Source: Bradyrhizobium lablabi
GTDB taxonomy: Bacteria; Pseudomonadota; Alphaproteobacteria; Rhizobiales; Xanthobacteraceae
Reading direction: 5' to 3'
DNA: 64,000 nt
NCBI RefSeq assembly: GCF_900141755.1
Contig: NZ_LT670844.1
Span: 2,790,001-2,854,000 of the forward strand
In this document: positions 15,776 to 24,220 of the stretch, one piece after another
How the letters are laid out: each line of letters begins with the position of its first letter
Numbering within the stretch: position 1 is the first letter of the stretch
Made by a program: the position numbers and the translations under genes
The notes under the pieces: model-generated
The model's database searches: none
Seen by the model: the letters and a program-made list of their open reading frames with translations, nothing else
What the model was told of the DNA's origin: nothing

Positions 15776-16638
15776 AGCTTCCGCACTTACGCGCCCTCAC
15801 CTTACGCGATGTCACGACCGAGGCGCGGCTATTGCTGATCGGCATTCCCGTCTTCATCTGGACCATGCTGCCGATCTATCACATGTTCCTGTTCGCGATC
15901 TCGCCCAAGGAAGACGCGTTTTCCGGAAAACTCTGGCCCGCGCATCCGACGCTGCACAATTTTGAAATCGTGTTTTACCAGCAGCATTATTTCCTGCGGG
16001 ATTTCTGGATTCAGTTCTGGAATTCGGTGGTGATCGCGGTCGCGGCCGGCGCGCTGACCTTGTTCATCGCGACCGCCGCCGCGTTCTCGATCTCGCGCCT
16101 GCGCGTCCCCGGCGGCCGCTGGGTGATGAATTTGGCGCTGTTCACTTACTTCATCCCGGCGGCGTTTCTGGCCGTGCCGATGTACCGGACCATGGGCAAT
16201 TATGGCCTCTTAAACAATCACTGGGCACTGATCCTGGCGATGGTGACGATCGCCTCGCCCTACGCGATCTGGGTGCTGAAACAGGCTAGCGACAAATTGC
16301 CGGTCGAGCTCGACGAAGCCGCCATCATGGATGGCGCCACCACGCTGCAATTGTTCCGGCTGGTTTACGTGCCGCTGATGATGCCCTCGCTGGTCGCGAT
16401 CGGCACCTACGCGCTGTTGCTCGCCTGGAACGAATATCTCTACGCGTTCCTCTTGCTCTCCAACGACCGCGACATCACGCTCCCCGTGGCGCTTGGCAAT
16501 TTCCTGTCCGCCGACGATTCGCCCTGGGAACTGCTGATGACCACCGGCTTCATCTATGCGCTACCCCCCGCCGCCATCTACTACGCGTTCAAGCGCTACA
16601 TGGTCGGCGGCCTCACCGCGGGCGCGGTGAAGTCGTGA
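15772..16638 (+). CDS. Sugar ABC transporter permease, MalG/UgpE-like
   Basis: A 288-residue second permease. Six helices, an EAA loop (ELDEAAIMDGATTLQLFRLVYVPLMMPSL in two halves around residues 182-210) and the conserved tail KRYMVGGLTAGAVKS identify the MalG branch of CUT1 permeases, whose C-terminus contacts the ATPase. ATG 15772 overlaps the stop of the preceding permease; upstream in-frame codons lie within that gene and are not used. No ATP-binding gene follows; the next features are a repeat and an oxidoreductase gene on the other strand. The ATPase must be supplied from elsewhere, as is known for CUT1 systems that share MsmK/UgpC-type ATPases. Confidence 0.88.
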   Translation: MKLPHLRALTLRDVTTEARLLLIGIPVFIWTMLPIYHMFLFAISPKEDAFSGKLWPAHPTLHNFEIVFYQQHYFLRDFWIQFWNSVVIAVAAGALTLFIATAAAFSISRLRVPGGRWVMNLALFTYFIPAAFLAVPMYRTMGNYGLLNNHWALILAMVTIASPYAIWVLKQASDKLPVELDEAAIMDGATTLQLFRLVYVPLMMPSLVAIGTYALLLAWNEYLYAFLLLSNDRDITLPVALGNFLSADDSPWELLMTTGFIYALPPAAIYYAFKRYMVGGLTAGAVKS

Positions 16639-16683
16639 GGTGGACGAGGCAACAGTGATGTGGGCGTGGCAACCAACCCTCCA

Positions 16684-16800
16684 CGTCATTGCGAGGAGCG
16701 CAGCGACGAGGCAATCCATTCTTCGTCCATCACGATGGATTGCTTCGCGGAGCCTGTCATCGGGCGGCGCTTCGCGCCGACCCGTTGGCTCGCAATGACG
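16684..16800. repeat. Palindromic intergenic repeat, CGTCATTGCGAG family (copy 2)
   Basis: Closely similar to 1604-1722: CGTCATTGCGAG at the left end and CTCGCAATGACG at the right, with GCAATCCA / TGGATTGC and GCCTGTCATCGGGC inside. It lies between the convergent permease and MDR genes, a place suited to a bidirectional terminator. Confidence 0.85.
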
Positions 16801-16821
16801 GGACTTAGAGTGGTGCCCCCA

Positions 16822-17901
16822 TCACGGCCGGATCACCGTCATCTTGAACGGCCCGGCGTTGGCCGCGGCATGCGCCACCGCGTCGTTGGCATGATCGAGA
16901 TCGAACGTCGTCGCCGCGAAGTGGTCGAGTTTTATCAGCCCCGACCTGATCAGCCCGACGAGGCGAATGGTCGCCTCCGGCGGATACATCCACATGCCCT
17001 TGATCGTGATGCAGTTGCGCATCAGCCACGGATACGGCAACTCAAGCCCGGCGCCACCCAGCATGCCGACCCCGCCCATCAACGCCACACGCCCATACGG
17101 CCGCACCGTCATGACCGCCGCGCGCACCGTGGTCGACGAGACCGACGGCGGCATGATATCGAGCACGCAGTCGATCGGACCAGACGCGGCGCGTTTCATC
17201 TGCTCCCGGTCGTCATTCTCGTTGCCACTCAGCTTCACGGGTCGCACGCGCTCGCCAAAGCGCCGCGAAAGATCGTTCAGCACCTTTTCATTGCGGCCGG
17301 GCGCGACCACGCATGCCGCCCCCATCGCCAGCGCAACCGTAACCGCGGAGCTGCCAAAATTGCCGGTGGCGCCGCTGACAAGAACCGTCTCGCCGGGTTG
17401 CAGGTTCGCGGCGAGGAATCCGCCATAGGGCACCAGCAGCGTGCCCAACGCGCACCAAGCCACCGCTTCCGCCTCATTCATCGGCCCGAGCTGCTTGACG
17501 TTCTCGGTCGGCACCCGCATCTGCTCGGCCCAGGAGCCGTCGTGAAAATGTCTTGCCAGGCGCAAGCCCCCTTCGCCGGCGGCGACCCAGCCCTGCAGCG
17601 TGATGTCGGGCGAGACGACGTCGTCGCGCGAGCGCACGGTCGGATCGCAGAACACCCAGTCGCCCTTGGCCAGATGCGTAGCGTCCGGCCCGAACGCGCG
17701 GACCCGGCCGATCGCGCCGGGGCCCGGGATCACCGGCAGGTCGAGCAAATATTTACGCTCGCCGCTGAACACCTCATTGGCATAGGACAACACCCGCGTC
17801 GCCACGACGTCGACGATGACTTCGCCGGTGCCGAGCACGGGATCAGGCACGGTCTCGATCGCAAGCGGCGTTCCGAACGCTTTGAGGATGGCAGCTTTCA
17901 T
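16822..17901 (-). CDS. MDR-superfamily (zinc-type alcohol dehydrogenase-like) oxidoreductase
   Basis: A 359-residue medium-chain dehydrogenase/reductase. The GroES-like N-terminal domain (MKAAILKAFGTPLAIETVPDP) precedes a Rossmann domain with VLVSGATGNFGSSAVTVALAMGA. The GHE motif of zinc alcohol dehydrogenases is replaced by IPGPGAIGRV, and I see no catalytic Cys-His-Cys set or structural four-Cys loop. It is therefore probably a zinc-free NAD(P)H reductase of the quinone oxidoreductase / enoyl reductase type. It is divergent from the XRE/MmyB-type regulator with about 110 bases between them, containing two inverted repeats. This arrangement is typical of MmyB-type regulators controlling a neighbouring dehydrogenase. 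Confidence 0.8.
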   Translation of the reverse strand: MKAAILKAFGTPLAIETVPDPVLGTGEVIVDVVATRVLSYANEVFSGERKYLLDLPVIPGPGAIGRVRAFGPDATHLAKGDWVFCDPTVRSRDDVVSPDITLQGWVAAGEGGLRLARHFHDGSWAEQMRVPTENVKQLGPMNEAEAVAWCALGTLLVPYGGFLAANLQPGETVLVSGATGNFGSSAVTVALAMGAACVVAPGRNEKVLNDLSRRFGERVRPVKLSGNENDDREQMKRAASGPIDCVLDIMPPSVSSTTVRAAVMTVRPYGRVALMGGVGMLGGAGLELPYPWLMRNCITIKGMWMYPPEATIRLVGLIRSGLIKLDHFAATTFDLDHANDAVAHAAANAGPFKMTVIRP

Positions 17902-17952
17902 GGTCGTTCTACTCCTTGTGGAATTCTTGTCATTTTGGCAGGCTTCCCTGGG

Positions 17953-17991
17953 CCAGGAAGGCCTGGTATTATCCTAGGACTAGGAAGTCCT
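17953..17991. promoter_or_regulatory. Two inverted repeats between the MDR gene and its divergent regulator
   Basis: CCAGG-AAGG-CCTGG (17953-17966) and AGGACT-AGGA-AGTCCT (17976-17991) are perfect inverted repeats, both with four-base centres. They lie 23-62 bases upstream of the regulator start and 50-90 bases upstream of the MDR start, where promoters for both should be. They are candidate operators for the regulator encoded at 18015. CCTAGG at 17973-17978 partly overlaps the second. Confidence 0.5.
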
Positions 17992-18014
17992 CCTTTGGTT
18001 CGGGAGTGAAGGCG

Positions 18015-18788
18015 ATGGCTGATCCGCGCCGCAGTGAATTCGGCGATTTCCTGAGGTCGCGCCGTGAAAAACTGACGCCCAAGGCCGTCGGACTTCCGAT
18101 CGTCGGCCGGCGGCGGCGGACCGCGGGCCTGCGGCGCGAGGAAGTGGCCGAGCTCGCCGGCATCGGTGTCGACTGGTACATAAGGCTGGAGCAGGGCCGC
18201 ACCGTCAGCCCCTCCGTCACCACGATCGACGCGCTGGCGCGCGCGCTGCGACTGAGCAAGGCCGAGCATGGCCATCTGCGCGCGCTAGCGCGGGACGCCG
18301 ATCGCCGGGCGTTTGCTCGCGAGAGCGTGCCCGAACCGCTGCGGCGGCTGGTCGAAGGCCTCAATCAGCCCGCTTACATCACAGGCCGACGCTGGGACAT
18401 TCTCGTGTGGAACAAGGCCGCCGACGACATTTTTGCCTTCGGCCGCCTGCGTGAGGAGGATCGCAACAGCCTGATCAGCATGCTGACCAATCCGCGCTCA
18501 AGACGCCTGTTCGCCAACTGGGCCGACGAAGCAAAACGCATGGTGGCGCAATTCCGCGCCACGCATGATCTCTGGGCCGGCGATCCCGCCTTTCTCGAAT
18601 TATTGCAGCGCCTGCGAGAAGGCTGCCCGGAATTCGCGGGCTGGTGGGGCGCGCACGACATCAAGAGCGTCGCGGGCGGCCAGAAAGTGATGAACCATCC
18701 GAAGAAAGGCCAATTGCGCTTCGAGCATGCGAGCTTTCAGGCCAATGACGATCCGGCGCTGAAGCTTGTGATCTACACGCCGGTGTGA
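18015..18788 (+). CDS. XRE-family regulator with MmyB-type ligand-binding domain
   Basis: A 257-residue transcription regulator. Residues about 8-75 are a helix-turn-helix of the XRE type (FGDFLRSRREKL, then GLRREEVAELAGIGVDWYIRLEQGR, with VSPSVTTIDALARAL as the last helices). Residues about 100-255 match the MmyB-like ligand-binding domain (PAYITGRRWDILVWNKAADDIF, RRLFANWADEAKRMVAQFRA, GQLRFEHASFQA). Members often repress or activate a divergent dehydrogenase gene in response to an unknown, possibly fatty-acid-like ligand. ATG 18015 has GGGAGTGAAGG upstream and gives the family's normal N-terminus. Divergent from the MDR oxidoreductase. Confidence 0.85.
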   Translation: MADPRRSEFGDFLRSRREKLTPKAVGLPIVGRRRRTAGLRREEVAELAGIGVDWYIRLEQGRTVSPSVTTIDALARALRLSKAEHGHLRALARDADRRAFARESVPEPLRRLVEGLNQPAYITGRRWDILVWNKAADDIFAFGRLREEDRNSLISMLTNPRSRRLFANWADEAKRMVAQFRATHDLWAGDPAFLELLQRLREGCPEFAGWWGAHDIKSVAGGQKVMNHPKKGQLRFEHASFQANDDPALKLVIYTPV

Positions 18789-18795
18789 GGAGAGG

Positions 18796-19614
18796 CTACA
18801 ACGGCGCGGCGCTCTCGCCGCGCGCGCTCGACAGTTTTGTGGCCAGCGATGCGACCACAATCACCACCGCGATCAACGCGATCACCAAGGTGCAGATCGC
18901 ATTAATCTCGGGTTTTACCCCGAGCCGCACCTCGGAATAAATCCGGATCGGCAGCGTCGCCGAACCGGGGCCGGTGGTAAAACTCGCGATCACGAGATCG
19001 TCGAGCGAGAGCGTGAAGGCCAGCATCCAGCCGGCGGCGATCGCAGGGACAATCAGCGGCAGCGTCACCGCGACGAAGGCACGCGCCGGATCGCAGCCGA
19101 GATCCATCGCCGCTTCCTCGAGGCTGCGATCGAGCGAGCCGAGCCGCGACTGCACGACGACGGCCACAAAACACAGCGTCAGCGTGGTGTGCGCGATGGT
19201 CACGGTCCAGAAGCCGCGCTCGGCGTTGATCGCCACAAACAACAGCAGCAGCGACAGCCCGGTAATGACTTCGGGCATCACCAGCGGCGCATACAGCATC
19301 CCCGAAAATAACGTGCGTCCCCTGAACCGCTCGCCGCGCGACAACGCAATCGCCGCGAGCGTGCCAAGCAAGGTTGCGATGGTGGCGGATGTCGCTGCCA
19401 CCCGAAAACTCATCCAGGCCGCCTCCAGCATGGCGCGGTCGTTGAAGAATTCACGATACCAGTGCAACGACCAGCCGCCCCACACCGTCACCAGCCGCGA
19501 GGCGTTGAACGAATAGATCACGAGGATCACGATCGGCAGGTACAGAAACGCAAAGCCCGCCGCAAGCGAGACCGCGTTGAAGCGCGACAGCTGGTTCACC
19601 GCGCGGGTTGTCAT
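18796..19614 (-). CDS. potI: Polyamine-type ABC transporter permease, PotC/PotI-like
   Basis: A 272-residue inner-membrane protein with six helices. The N-terminal FLYLPIVILVIYSFNASRLVTVWGGWSLHWYREFF is typical of PotC/PotI. The EAA loop is LEEAAMDLGCDPARAFVAVTLPLIVPAI near residues 170-197. LSLDDLVIASFTTGPGSATLPIRIYSEVRLGVKPEINA is the conserved PotC/PotI C-terminal segment. It works with the PotB/PotH-like permease and PotA/PotG-like ATPase encoded just upstream; the three genes overlap by ATGA at each junction. Putrescine/spermidine is the usual substrate, but related systems carry other compounds. Confidence 0.85.
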   Translation of the reverse strand: MTTRAVNQLSRFNAVSLAAGFAFLYLPIVILVIYSFNASRLVTVWGGWSLHWYREFFNDRAMLEAAWMSFRVAATSATIATLLGTLAAIALSRGERFRGRTLFSGMLYAPLVMPEVITGLSLLLLFVAINAERGFWTVTIAHTTLTLCFVAVVVQSRLGSLDRSLEEAAMDLGCDPARAFVAVTLPLIVPAIAAGWMLAFTLSLDDLVIASFTTGPGSATLPIRIYSEVRLGVKPEINAICTLVIALIAVVIVVASLATKLSSARGESAAPL

Positions 19615-20525
19615 CGCGCGTTCTCCAATTGGCGGCGCTGCAGCCGGTCATAGAGCACGAGCGGCGCGACCAGGAGCAACAGCAACACCACCGCCGCGGC
19701 CGACGCCACCGGCCAGTCCTTGTTGGTGAAGAATTCCAGCCACAAGGTCTGCCCGATCATCAACGAGTTGGAACCCGCGAGCAGATCGGGGATGACAAAT
19801 TCCCCGACGATCGGAATGAAGCACAGCAACACGCCGGCGCCGACGCCGGGCAGCGACAACGGAAACGTCACGCGCCAGAACGCCGCTAGCGGCGTGGCGC
19901 CGAGATCGCTGGCGGCCTCCAGCAACGCGGGCTCCATTTTGGCAAGCGTCGCGAAAAGTGGAAGGATCATGAACGGCAGATAAGAGTAGACGATGCCGAG
20001 ATACATCGCACTGTCGGTCGACAGCCACACCACCGGCGCCGACACCAGATGCAGCGCCAGCAGGATTTTGTTGAGCAGCCCGTCATGCTGCAGGATGTTG
20101 ATCCACGCATAGATTCTGATCAAAAACGACGTCCAGAACGGCACGATCACCAGCATCATCGCGATCGCCTGCCAGCGTTTTGGCAGCCGCGCCATGCCGT
20201 AGGCGATGGGGTAGCCGATCATGAGCAGGATCGAGGTCGAGGCCAGGGCGACGACGAGGCTGCGCAGATATGAGAGGACATAAAGGTCGTCGGAGGCCAG
20301 CAGCTTGAAATTATCCGGCGACAGCGCCGAGAATGCCGCCTTGATTGAGGCTGCGCCTTGCGTCAAATCGAACACCGGCACGTAAGGCGGTTGCGCGATC
20401 GCGGTTTGCGACAGGCTGATCTTGAGCACAAAACCGAACGGCACCAGGAAGAACAGCAGCATCCACAGATAGGGCGCGATCGCCGCTGATCGAGCCGGGC
20501 GGGTGAAAGTTTGTCGCGCGCTCAT
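19611..20525 (-). CDS. potH: Polyamine-type ABC transporter permease, PotB/PotH-like
   Basis: A 304-residue permease with six helices. YLWMLLFFLVPFGFVLKISLSQ opens the protein, WTSFLIRIYAWINILQHDGLLNKILL is the signature PotB/PotH segment, and LLEAASDLGATPLAAFWRVTFPLSLPGVGAG is the EAA loop. FIPIVGEFVIPDLLAGSNSLMIGQTLW follows as in PotH. ATG 20525 overlaps the ATPase gene stop (ATGA) and is preferred over a codon further upstream inside that gene. Middle gene of the operon. Confidence 0.88.
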   Translation of the reverse strand: MSARQTFTRPARSAAIAPYLWMLLFFLVPFGFVLKISLSQTAIAQPPYVPVFDLTQGAASIKAAFSALSPDNFKLLASDDLYVLSYLRSLVVALASTSILLMIGYPIAYGMARLPKRWQAIAMMLVIVPFWTSFLIRIYAWINILQHDGLLNKILLALHLVSAPVVWLSTDSAMYLGIVYSYLPFMILPLFATLAKMEPALLEAASDLGATPLAAFWRVTFPLSLPGVGAGVLLCFIPIVGEFVIPDLLAGSNSLMIGQTLWLEFFTNKDWPVASAAAVVLLLLLVAPLVLYDRLQRRQLENAR

Positions 20526-21718
20526 TGCTCCAGCACCACGCAGTCGTCGGGCGTGAACCACGCCACCACGCGCTGGCCGGCGCTGTAGGCGTCGATGTCG
20601 AGCCGCGCCGTATTCGCCATCGACGAGCGCACCATTGCGCCGGAGTCGAGCTTCACCTTGTACGTCGTGAGCCCGCCGAGATAGCCGACGTCGGTCACCA
20701 CGCCTTCCAGCCGGTTGATCGCATGCGCACTGAGCGCGTCCGCGACCGGGCCGCGGCGCGACAATTTCATCTTTTCGGGGCGGATCGCCACCGCGACGAT
20801 GGTTTTCGTGATCGGCTGACGCGGCTCGGCGACCACGATCGTGCCGGCGTCTTTGGTCGAGATCGTCACGCGGCCGGCCTCGCGCGAGGCGACCTGCCCG
20901 TCGAACAGATTGATGTCGCCGACGAACTCGGCGATCCAGCGCGAACTCGGCGCCTCATAAAGCTCGCGCGGGGCTGCAACCTGTTCGAGCCGCCCGTTAT
21001 CCATCACGCCGATCCGGTCAGCGACCGTCATCGCCTCCTCCTGATCATGGGTGACGATGATGAAGGTCATGCCGAGCCGGCGCTGCAGCTCCATCAATTC
21101 TGCCTGCGTACTTTCGCGCAACTTCTTGTCCAGCGCCGCCAGCGGCTCGTCGAGCAACAACACCTGCGGACGGCGGGCCAGAGAGCGCGCCAGCGCCACG
21201 CGCTGCCTTTGACCGCCGGAAAGCTGATCGGGTTTTCGTTTCTCAAGCCCCTCGAGCTTGACCAGTGCGACCATCTCGGCGACGCGGGCGGCGATCTGGG
21301 GCCGCGGCATGCCCGCGCGCCTTAATCCGAATGCGATATTGTCGCGCACGGTCAGATGCGGGAACAGCGCATAATTCTGGAACATCATGTTGACCGGACG
21401 CCGGTGCGGCGAGACCGGCGCGATGTCCCTGCCGTCGAGCAGGATGCGTCCCTCGTCCGGCGTCTCGAAACCGGCGAGCATCCGGAGCAGCGTGGTCTTG
21501 CCGCAGCCGCTCGGACCAAGCAGGGCAAAGAACTCGCCGGCCCTGATGTCGAGCGACAGCCGATCCACCGCGCAAAAGGCGCCGAATTTTTTCACCACCG
21601 CGTCGATGCGCAGCAGCGGAAGGTCGGCCGCCTCCGGCTGTGGTTCGCCTTTTGCCGAATCCATATCGGTCGCGGTTCTCGCCCCGTCCTCAGCCACGAT
21701 CCCAGCCTGCCCCATCAT
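20522..21718 (-). CDS. potG: Polyamine-type ABC transporter ATPase, PotA/PotG-like
   Basis: A 398-residue cytoplasmic ATPase. Walker A is GPSGCGKTT (near residue 74), the Q-loop lies in MMFQNYALFPHLTV, the ABC signature is QLSGGQRQRVALARSLA, Walker B is QVLLLDEPLAALD and the switch His is in VTHDQEEAM. A C-terminal TOBE domain follows (from about residue 290, with VAIRPEKMKLSRRG). First gene of a three-gene ATPase-permease-permease operon. No periplasmic binding protein gene is adjacent, which is unusual because potF or potD is normally part of the set. The N-terminal 35 residues are a variable extension, so the true start may be a little downstream. Confidence 0.88.
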   Translation of the reverse strand: MMGQAGIVAEDGARTATDMDSAKGEPQPEAADLPLLRIDAVVKKFGAFCAVDRLSLDIRAGEFFALLGPSGCGKTTLLRMLAGFETPDEGRILLDGRDIAPVSPHRRPVNMMFQNYALFPHLTVRDNIAFGLRRAGMPRPQIAARVAEMVALVKLEGLEKRKPDQLSGGQRQRVALARSLARRPQVLLLDEPLAALDKKLRESTQAELMELQRRLGMTFIIVTHDQEEAMTVADRIGVMDNGRLEQVAAPRELYEAPSSRWIAEFVGDINLFDGQVASREAGRVTISTKDAGTIVVAEPRQPITKTIVAVAIRPEKMKLSRRGPVADALSAHAINRLEGVVTDVGYLGGLTTYKVKLDSGAMVRSSMANTARLDIDAYSAGQRVVAWFTPDDCVVLEQ

Positions 21719-21992
21719 GGCCGCAAGCTAGCGGCGGATCGGCACCGGCTCAACCGGTTCAGCGGGGGCGCCCCCGAATATTATCTGCAGCTTTTCCCGC
21801 GGCCTCCCCGGCGCGGCCGCGAATTCGCAACCGACGAAGGGGCAGAAAACAGGAGGTCATCATCCGCGAAGAGAGCGCGACGACAAAAAAGATCGCCGTG
21901 ACTGCTTTCGGGCTGCCATTCCCGCGAAACACCCGCTAGCATCGCCGGCGAGCCGAAGCTATCTCGGCGCCATGGGGACCGAGGGGGCTTCG

Positions 21993-22976
21993 ATGCGGCG
22001 CAGACAATTCTTCGGAATTGCTTCGGCCGCGGCGAGCGCCGGTTTGCTGGCATGGATTGGACCGACGAAGGCCCAATCCTTGGCCGGCCGGCAATTCCGC
22101 CTGATCGTTCCATTTCCGGCCGGCGGACCGACCGACATCGTGGCGCGCCCGCTCGCGCAGATATTGGGCGATGTCCTTAAAGCGACGATCGTGATCGACA
22201 ATCGCGCGGGCGCCGGTGGCTCTATCGGAGCCGAAGCCGTGGCGAGGTCCGCACCCGACGGCCAAACGTTGCTCATGGGGACCGTGGGCACCCAAGCCAT
22301 CAACCCTGCGCTTTATCCGAAATTGCCTTACGACGCCGTTCGCGATTTCACACCGATCTCGCTGGTGGCGCAGGCGCCGGTCGCAATCGTCGTGCATCCG
22401 TCGCAGCCCATGAGCAATCTTGCCGACCTGGTCGCGCTCGCCAAGCGAAACCCTGGTCAACTTAACTACGGCTCCGCGGGAGCCGGCACGCCCGGGCATC
22501 TCACCGGGGAAATGTTCAAGAACGTGGCGGCCGTCGACATCCAGCATGTGCCCTACAAGGGCAGTGCGCCGGCGGTCATCGACCTGATTGGTGGTCAGAT
22601 CCAGATCATGTTCGACCCGCTGCAGTCGGTGCTGTCGAATGTGCAGGCGGGCAAGCTGCGCGCACTTGCTATTTCAAGCAAAACACGGTCCGCCGCTTTG
22701 CCCGCCGTGCCAACGATTGCGGAGTCCGGTTACGATGGTTTTGAGACGACTGCCTGGTGGGGCGTATTCGGGCCCGCCGGGATGCCCAAGGCCGTGACGG
22801 CGACGCTGGCCAGCGAAATCGAACAGATCGTCCGCAGCGATGCATTCCGAAGCCGGCTCGAGCCGTTAGGTGTGATCCCCAGTGTCATCGGCGGTGACGC
22901 CTTCGCCAAATTTCAGCAGAGTGAGTTGACCAAATGGGGTAAAGTTGTGCGCGACGCAGGCGTCAGGATTGATTGA
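21993..22976 (+). CDS. Bug-family (TctC-like) periplasmic substrate-binding protein
   Basis: A 327-residue solute-binding protein of the Bug/TctC family. The N-terminus MRRRQFFGIASAAASAGLLAWIG resembles a twin-arginine signal peptide. The mature protein shows LIVPFPAGGPTDIVARPLA, VIDNRAGAGGSIGAEAVARSAPDGQTLLMG and LNYGSAGAGTPGHLTGEMF, all family hallmarks that build the ligand pocket. ATG 21993 follows GAGGGGGCTTCG and is preferred over 21972. The gene sits 5 bases before the aconitase X large subunit. The binding protein probably captures the hydratase substrate or a related acid. TctA and TctB membrane subunits are not present, which is common for Bug proteins. Confidence 0.88.
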   Translation: MRRRQFFGIASAAASAGLLAWIGPTKAQSLAGRQFRLIVPFPAGGPTDIVARPLAQILGDVLKATIVIDNRAGAGGSIGAEAVARSAPDGQTLLMGTVGTQAINPALYPKLPYDAVRDFTPISLVAQAPVAIVVHPSQPMSNLADLVALAKRNPGQLNYGSAGAGTPGHLTGEMFKNVAAVDIQHVPYKGSAPAVIDLIGGQIQIMFDPLQSVLSNVQAGKLRALAISSKTRSAALPAVPTIAESGYDGFETTAWWGVFGPAGMPKAVTATLASEIEQIVRSDAFRSRLEPLGVIPSVIGGDAFAKFQQSELTKWGKVVRDAGVRID

Positions 22977-22981
22977 TCGAC

Positions 22982-24220
22982 ATGAAGCTCAACGATGAAG
23001 AAGAATATATCCTGGCCGGCAAGGCCGGCCTCGTTCCGCAGCAAGCCTTGCAGCACCAGATCAAGGTGGGTGAGTTCTTCGGCGCCGAGGATATGGTCAC
23101 GGTGACGCAGGCGCACCTGATGGCCGACACCGAAAGCCTTGGTGAAGCCGGCGTCCGCTGGCTGGAGGGTTTGGCCGCGGTCGTCGAAGGGCAGCGGCGC
23201 GTGCGCATCCCGACGATTACCGATCCGCGCGGCACAGACTTTGCCAATGCCGATTTGCTGGGACAAACCTCGGCGATGCTCAATCTCGAAAAGCGGGCGA
23301 TTTCGGCATTCGAAAAGCTGGGCGTCGCGATGACCAACACGTGCATCAACTATCAGACCATCCAGGCTCCGACACGCAACGAGCACGTGGCTTTCGGCGA
23401 TACCGGCGTGGTCATCTATTCAAACTCGATATGCGGCGCGCGATCCAATTTCGAAGGCGGCCCTTCGGCACTGGCCGCCGGCCTTACCGCAAGGACTCCG
23501 CGCTATGGCTTTCACCTGCCCGAGATGCGGCGCGCCACGCTACGCATTCAGGTGGAATTCACGCCAACCTCGCTCAACGGCTGGGGCGCTCTGGGCGGAG
23601 TGATCGGGCGCATCGCGGGCAATTATTGGGCGGTCCCGGTGATCGAGGGCATTGAGGGAGCGCCCAAATCGGATCAGCTCAAGCATTTCGGCGCGTCGAT
23701 GGCGAGCTTCGGCTCGATCGCATTGTTTCACATTGCGGGTCTGACGCCCGAAGCAGGTAAATTGACCGACGTGGCGGCGCCTGGGTTGCCGAGCTTCCGC
23801 GTGACCAGCGCCGACATCGACGAGTTGCAAAGATCCTATCACACCGACGATCAAGTGGACGTCGTCGTCTTCTCGGCACCGCAGCTGAGCCTTTTTGAAT
23901 TGGGCGATTTGGCCGACCTCTGCGAGGGACGGCGGTTCGCCGTGCCGCTGCTCGCAGTAACCAGCCCGCAGGTAAAGCCGGACGCAGATCGCATGGGTTA
24001 CACCGCACGAATCGAAGCTGCCGGCGGCAGCGTATTGTCCGGCATGTGTTTCTACCAATCCTACGCGCGCGAGATTTCAGAGGCCAAGGGCTGGAAGCGT
24101 CTGGCGACCAACAGTGCGAAATTGGTCAATATATTGGGCGGGTACGGTTACCGGCCGATGCTGGCCTCGATGGAGGCATGTGTGGATGCTGCAGTCAGCG
24201 GAAAATTGGCGCGAACATGA
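22982..24220 (+). CDS. Aconitase X catalytic (large) subunit
   Basis: A 412-residue protein of the DUF521 / AcnX family. It begins MKLNDEEEYILAGKAGLVPQQALQ, with AHLMADTESLGEAGVRWLE, TNTCINYQ and GDTGVVIYSNSICGARSNFEGGPSALAAGLTARTPRYG, which carry the Cys residues and substrate loop of this aconitase relative. Characterised two-subunit bacterial members (AcnX type II) are cis-3-hydroxy-L-proline dehydratases; archaeal type I enzymes act on mevalonate 5-phosphate. The small swivelling domain is encoded separately and overlaps by ATGA. ATG 22982 is chosen over an overlapping TTG at 22973. The preceding Bug protein suggests uptake of the substrate or a related acid. Confidence 0.87.
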   Translation: MKLNDEEEYILAGKAGLVPQQALQHQIKVGEFFGAEDMVTVTQAHLMADTESLGEAGVRWLEGLAAVVEGQRRVRIPTITDPRGTDFANADLLGQTSAMLNLEKRAISAFEKLGVAMTNTCINYQTIQAPTRNEHVAFGDTGVVIYSNSICGARSNFEGGPSALAAGLTARTPRYGFHLPEMRRATLRIQVEFTPTSLNGWGALGGVIGRIAGNYWAVPVIEGIEGAPKSDQLKHFGASMASFGSIALFHIAGLTPEAGKLTDVAAPGLPSFRVTSADIDELQRSYHTDDQVDVVVFSAPQLSLFELGDLADLCEGRRFAVPLLAVTSPQVKPDADRMGYTARIEAAGGSVLSGMCFYQSYAREISEAKGWKRLATNSAKLVNILGGYGYRPMLASMEACVDAAVSGKLART

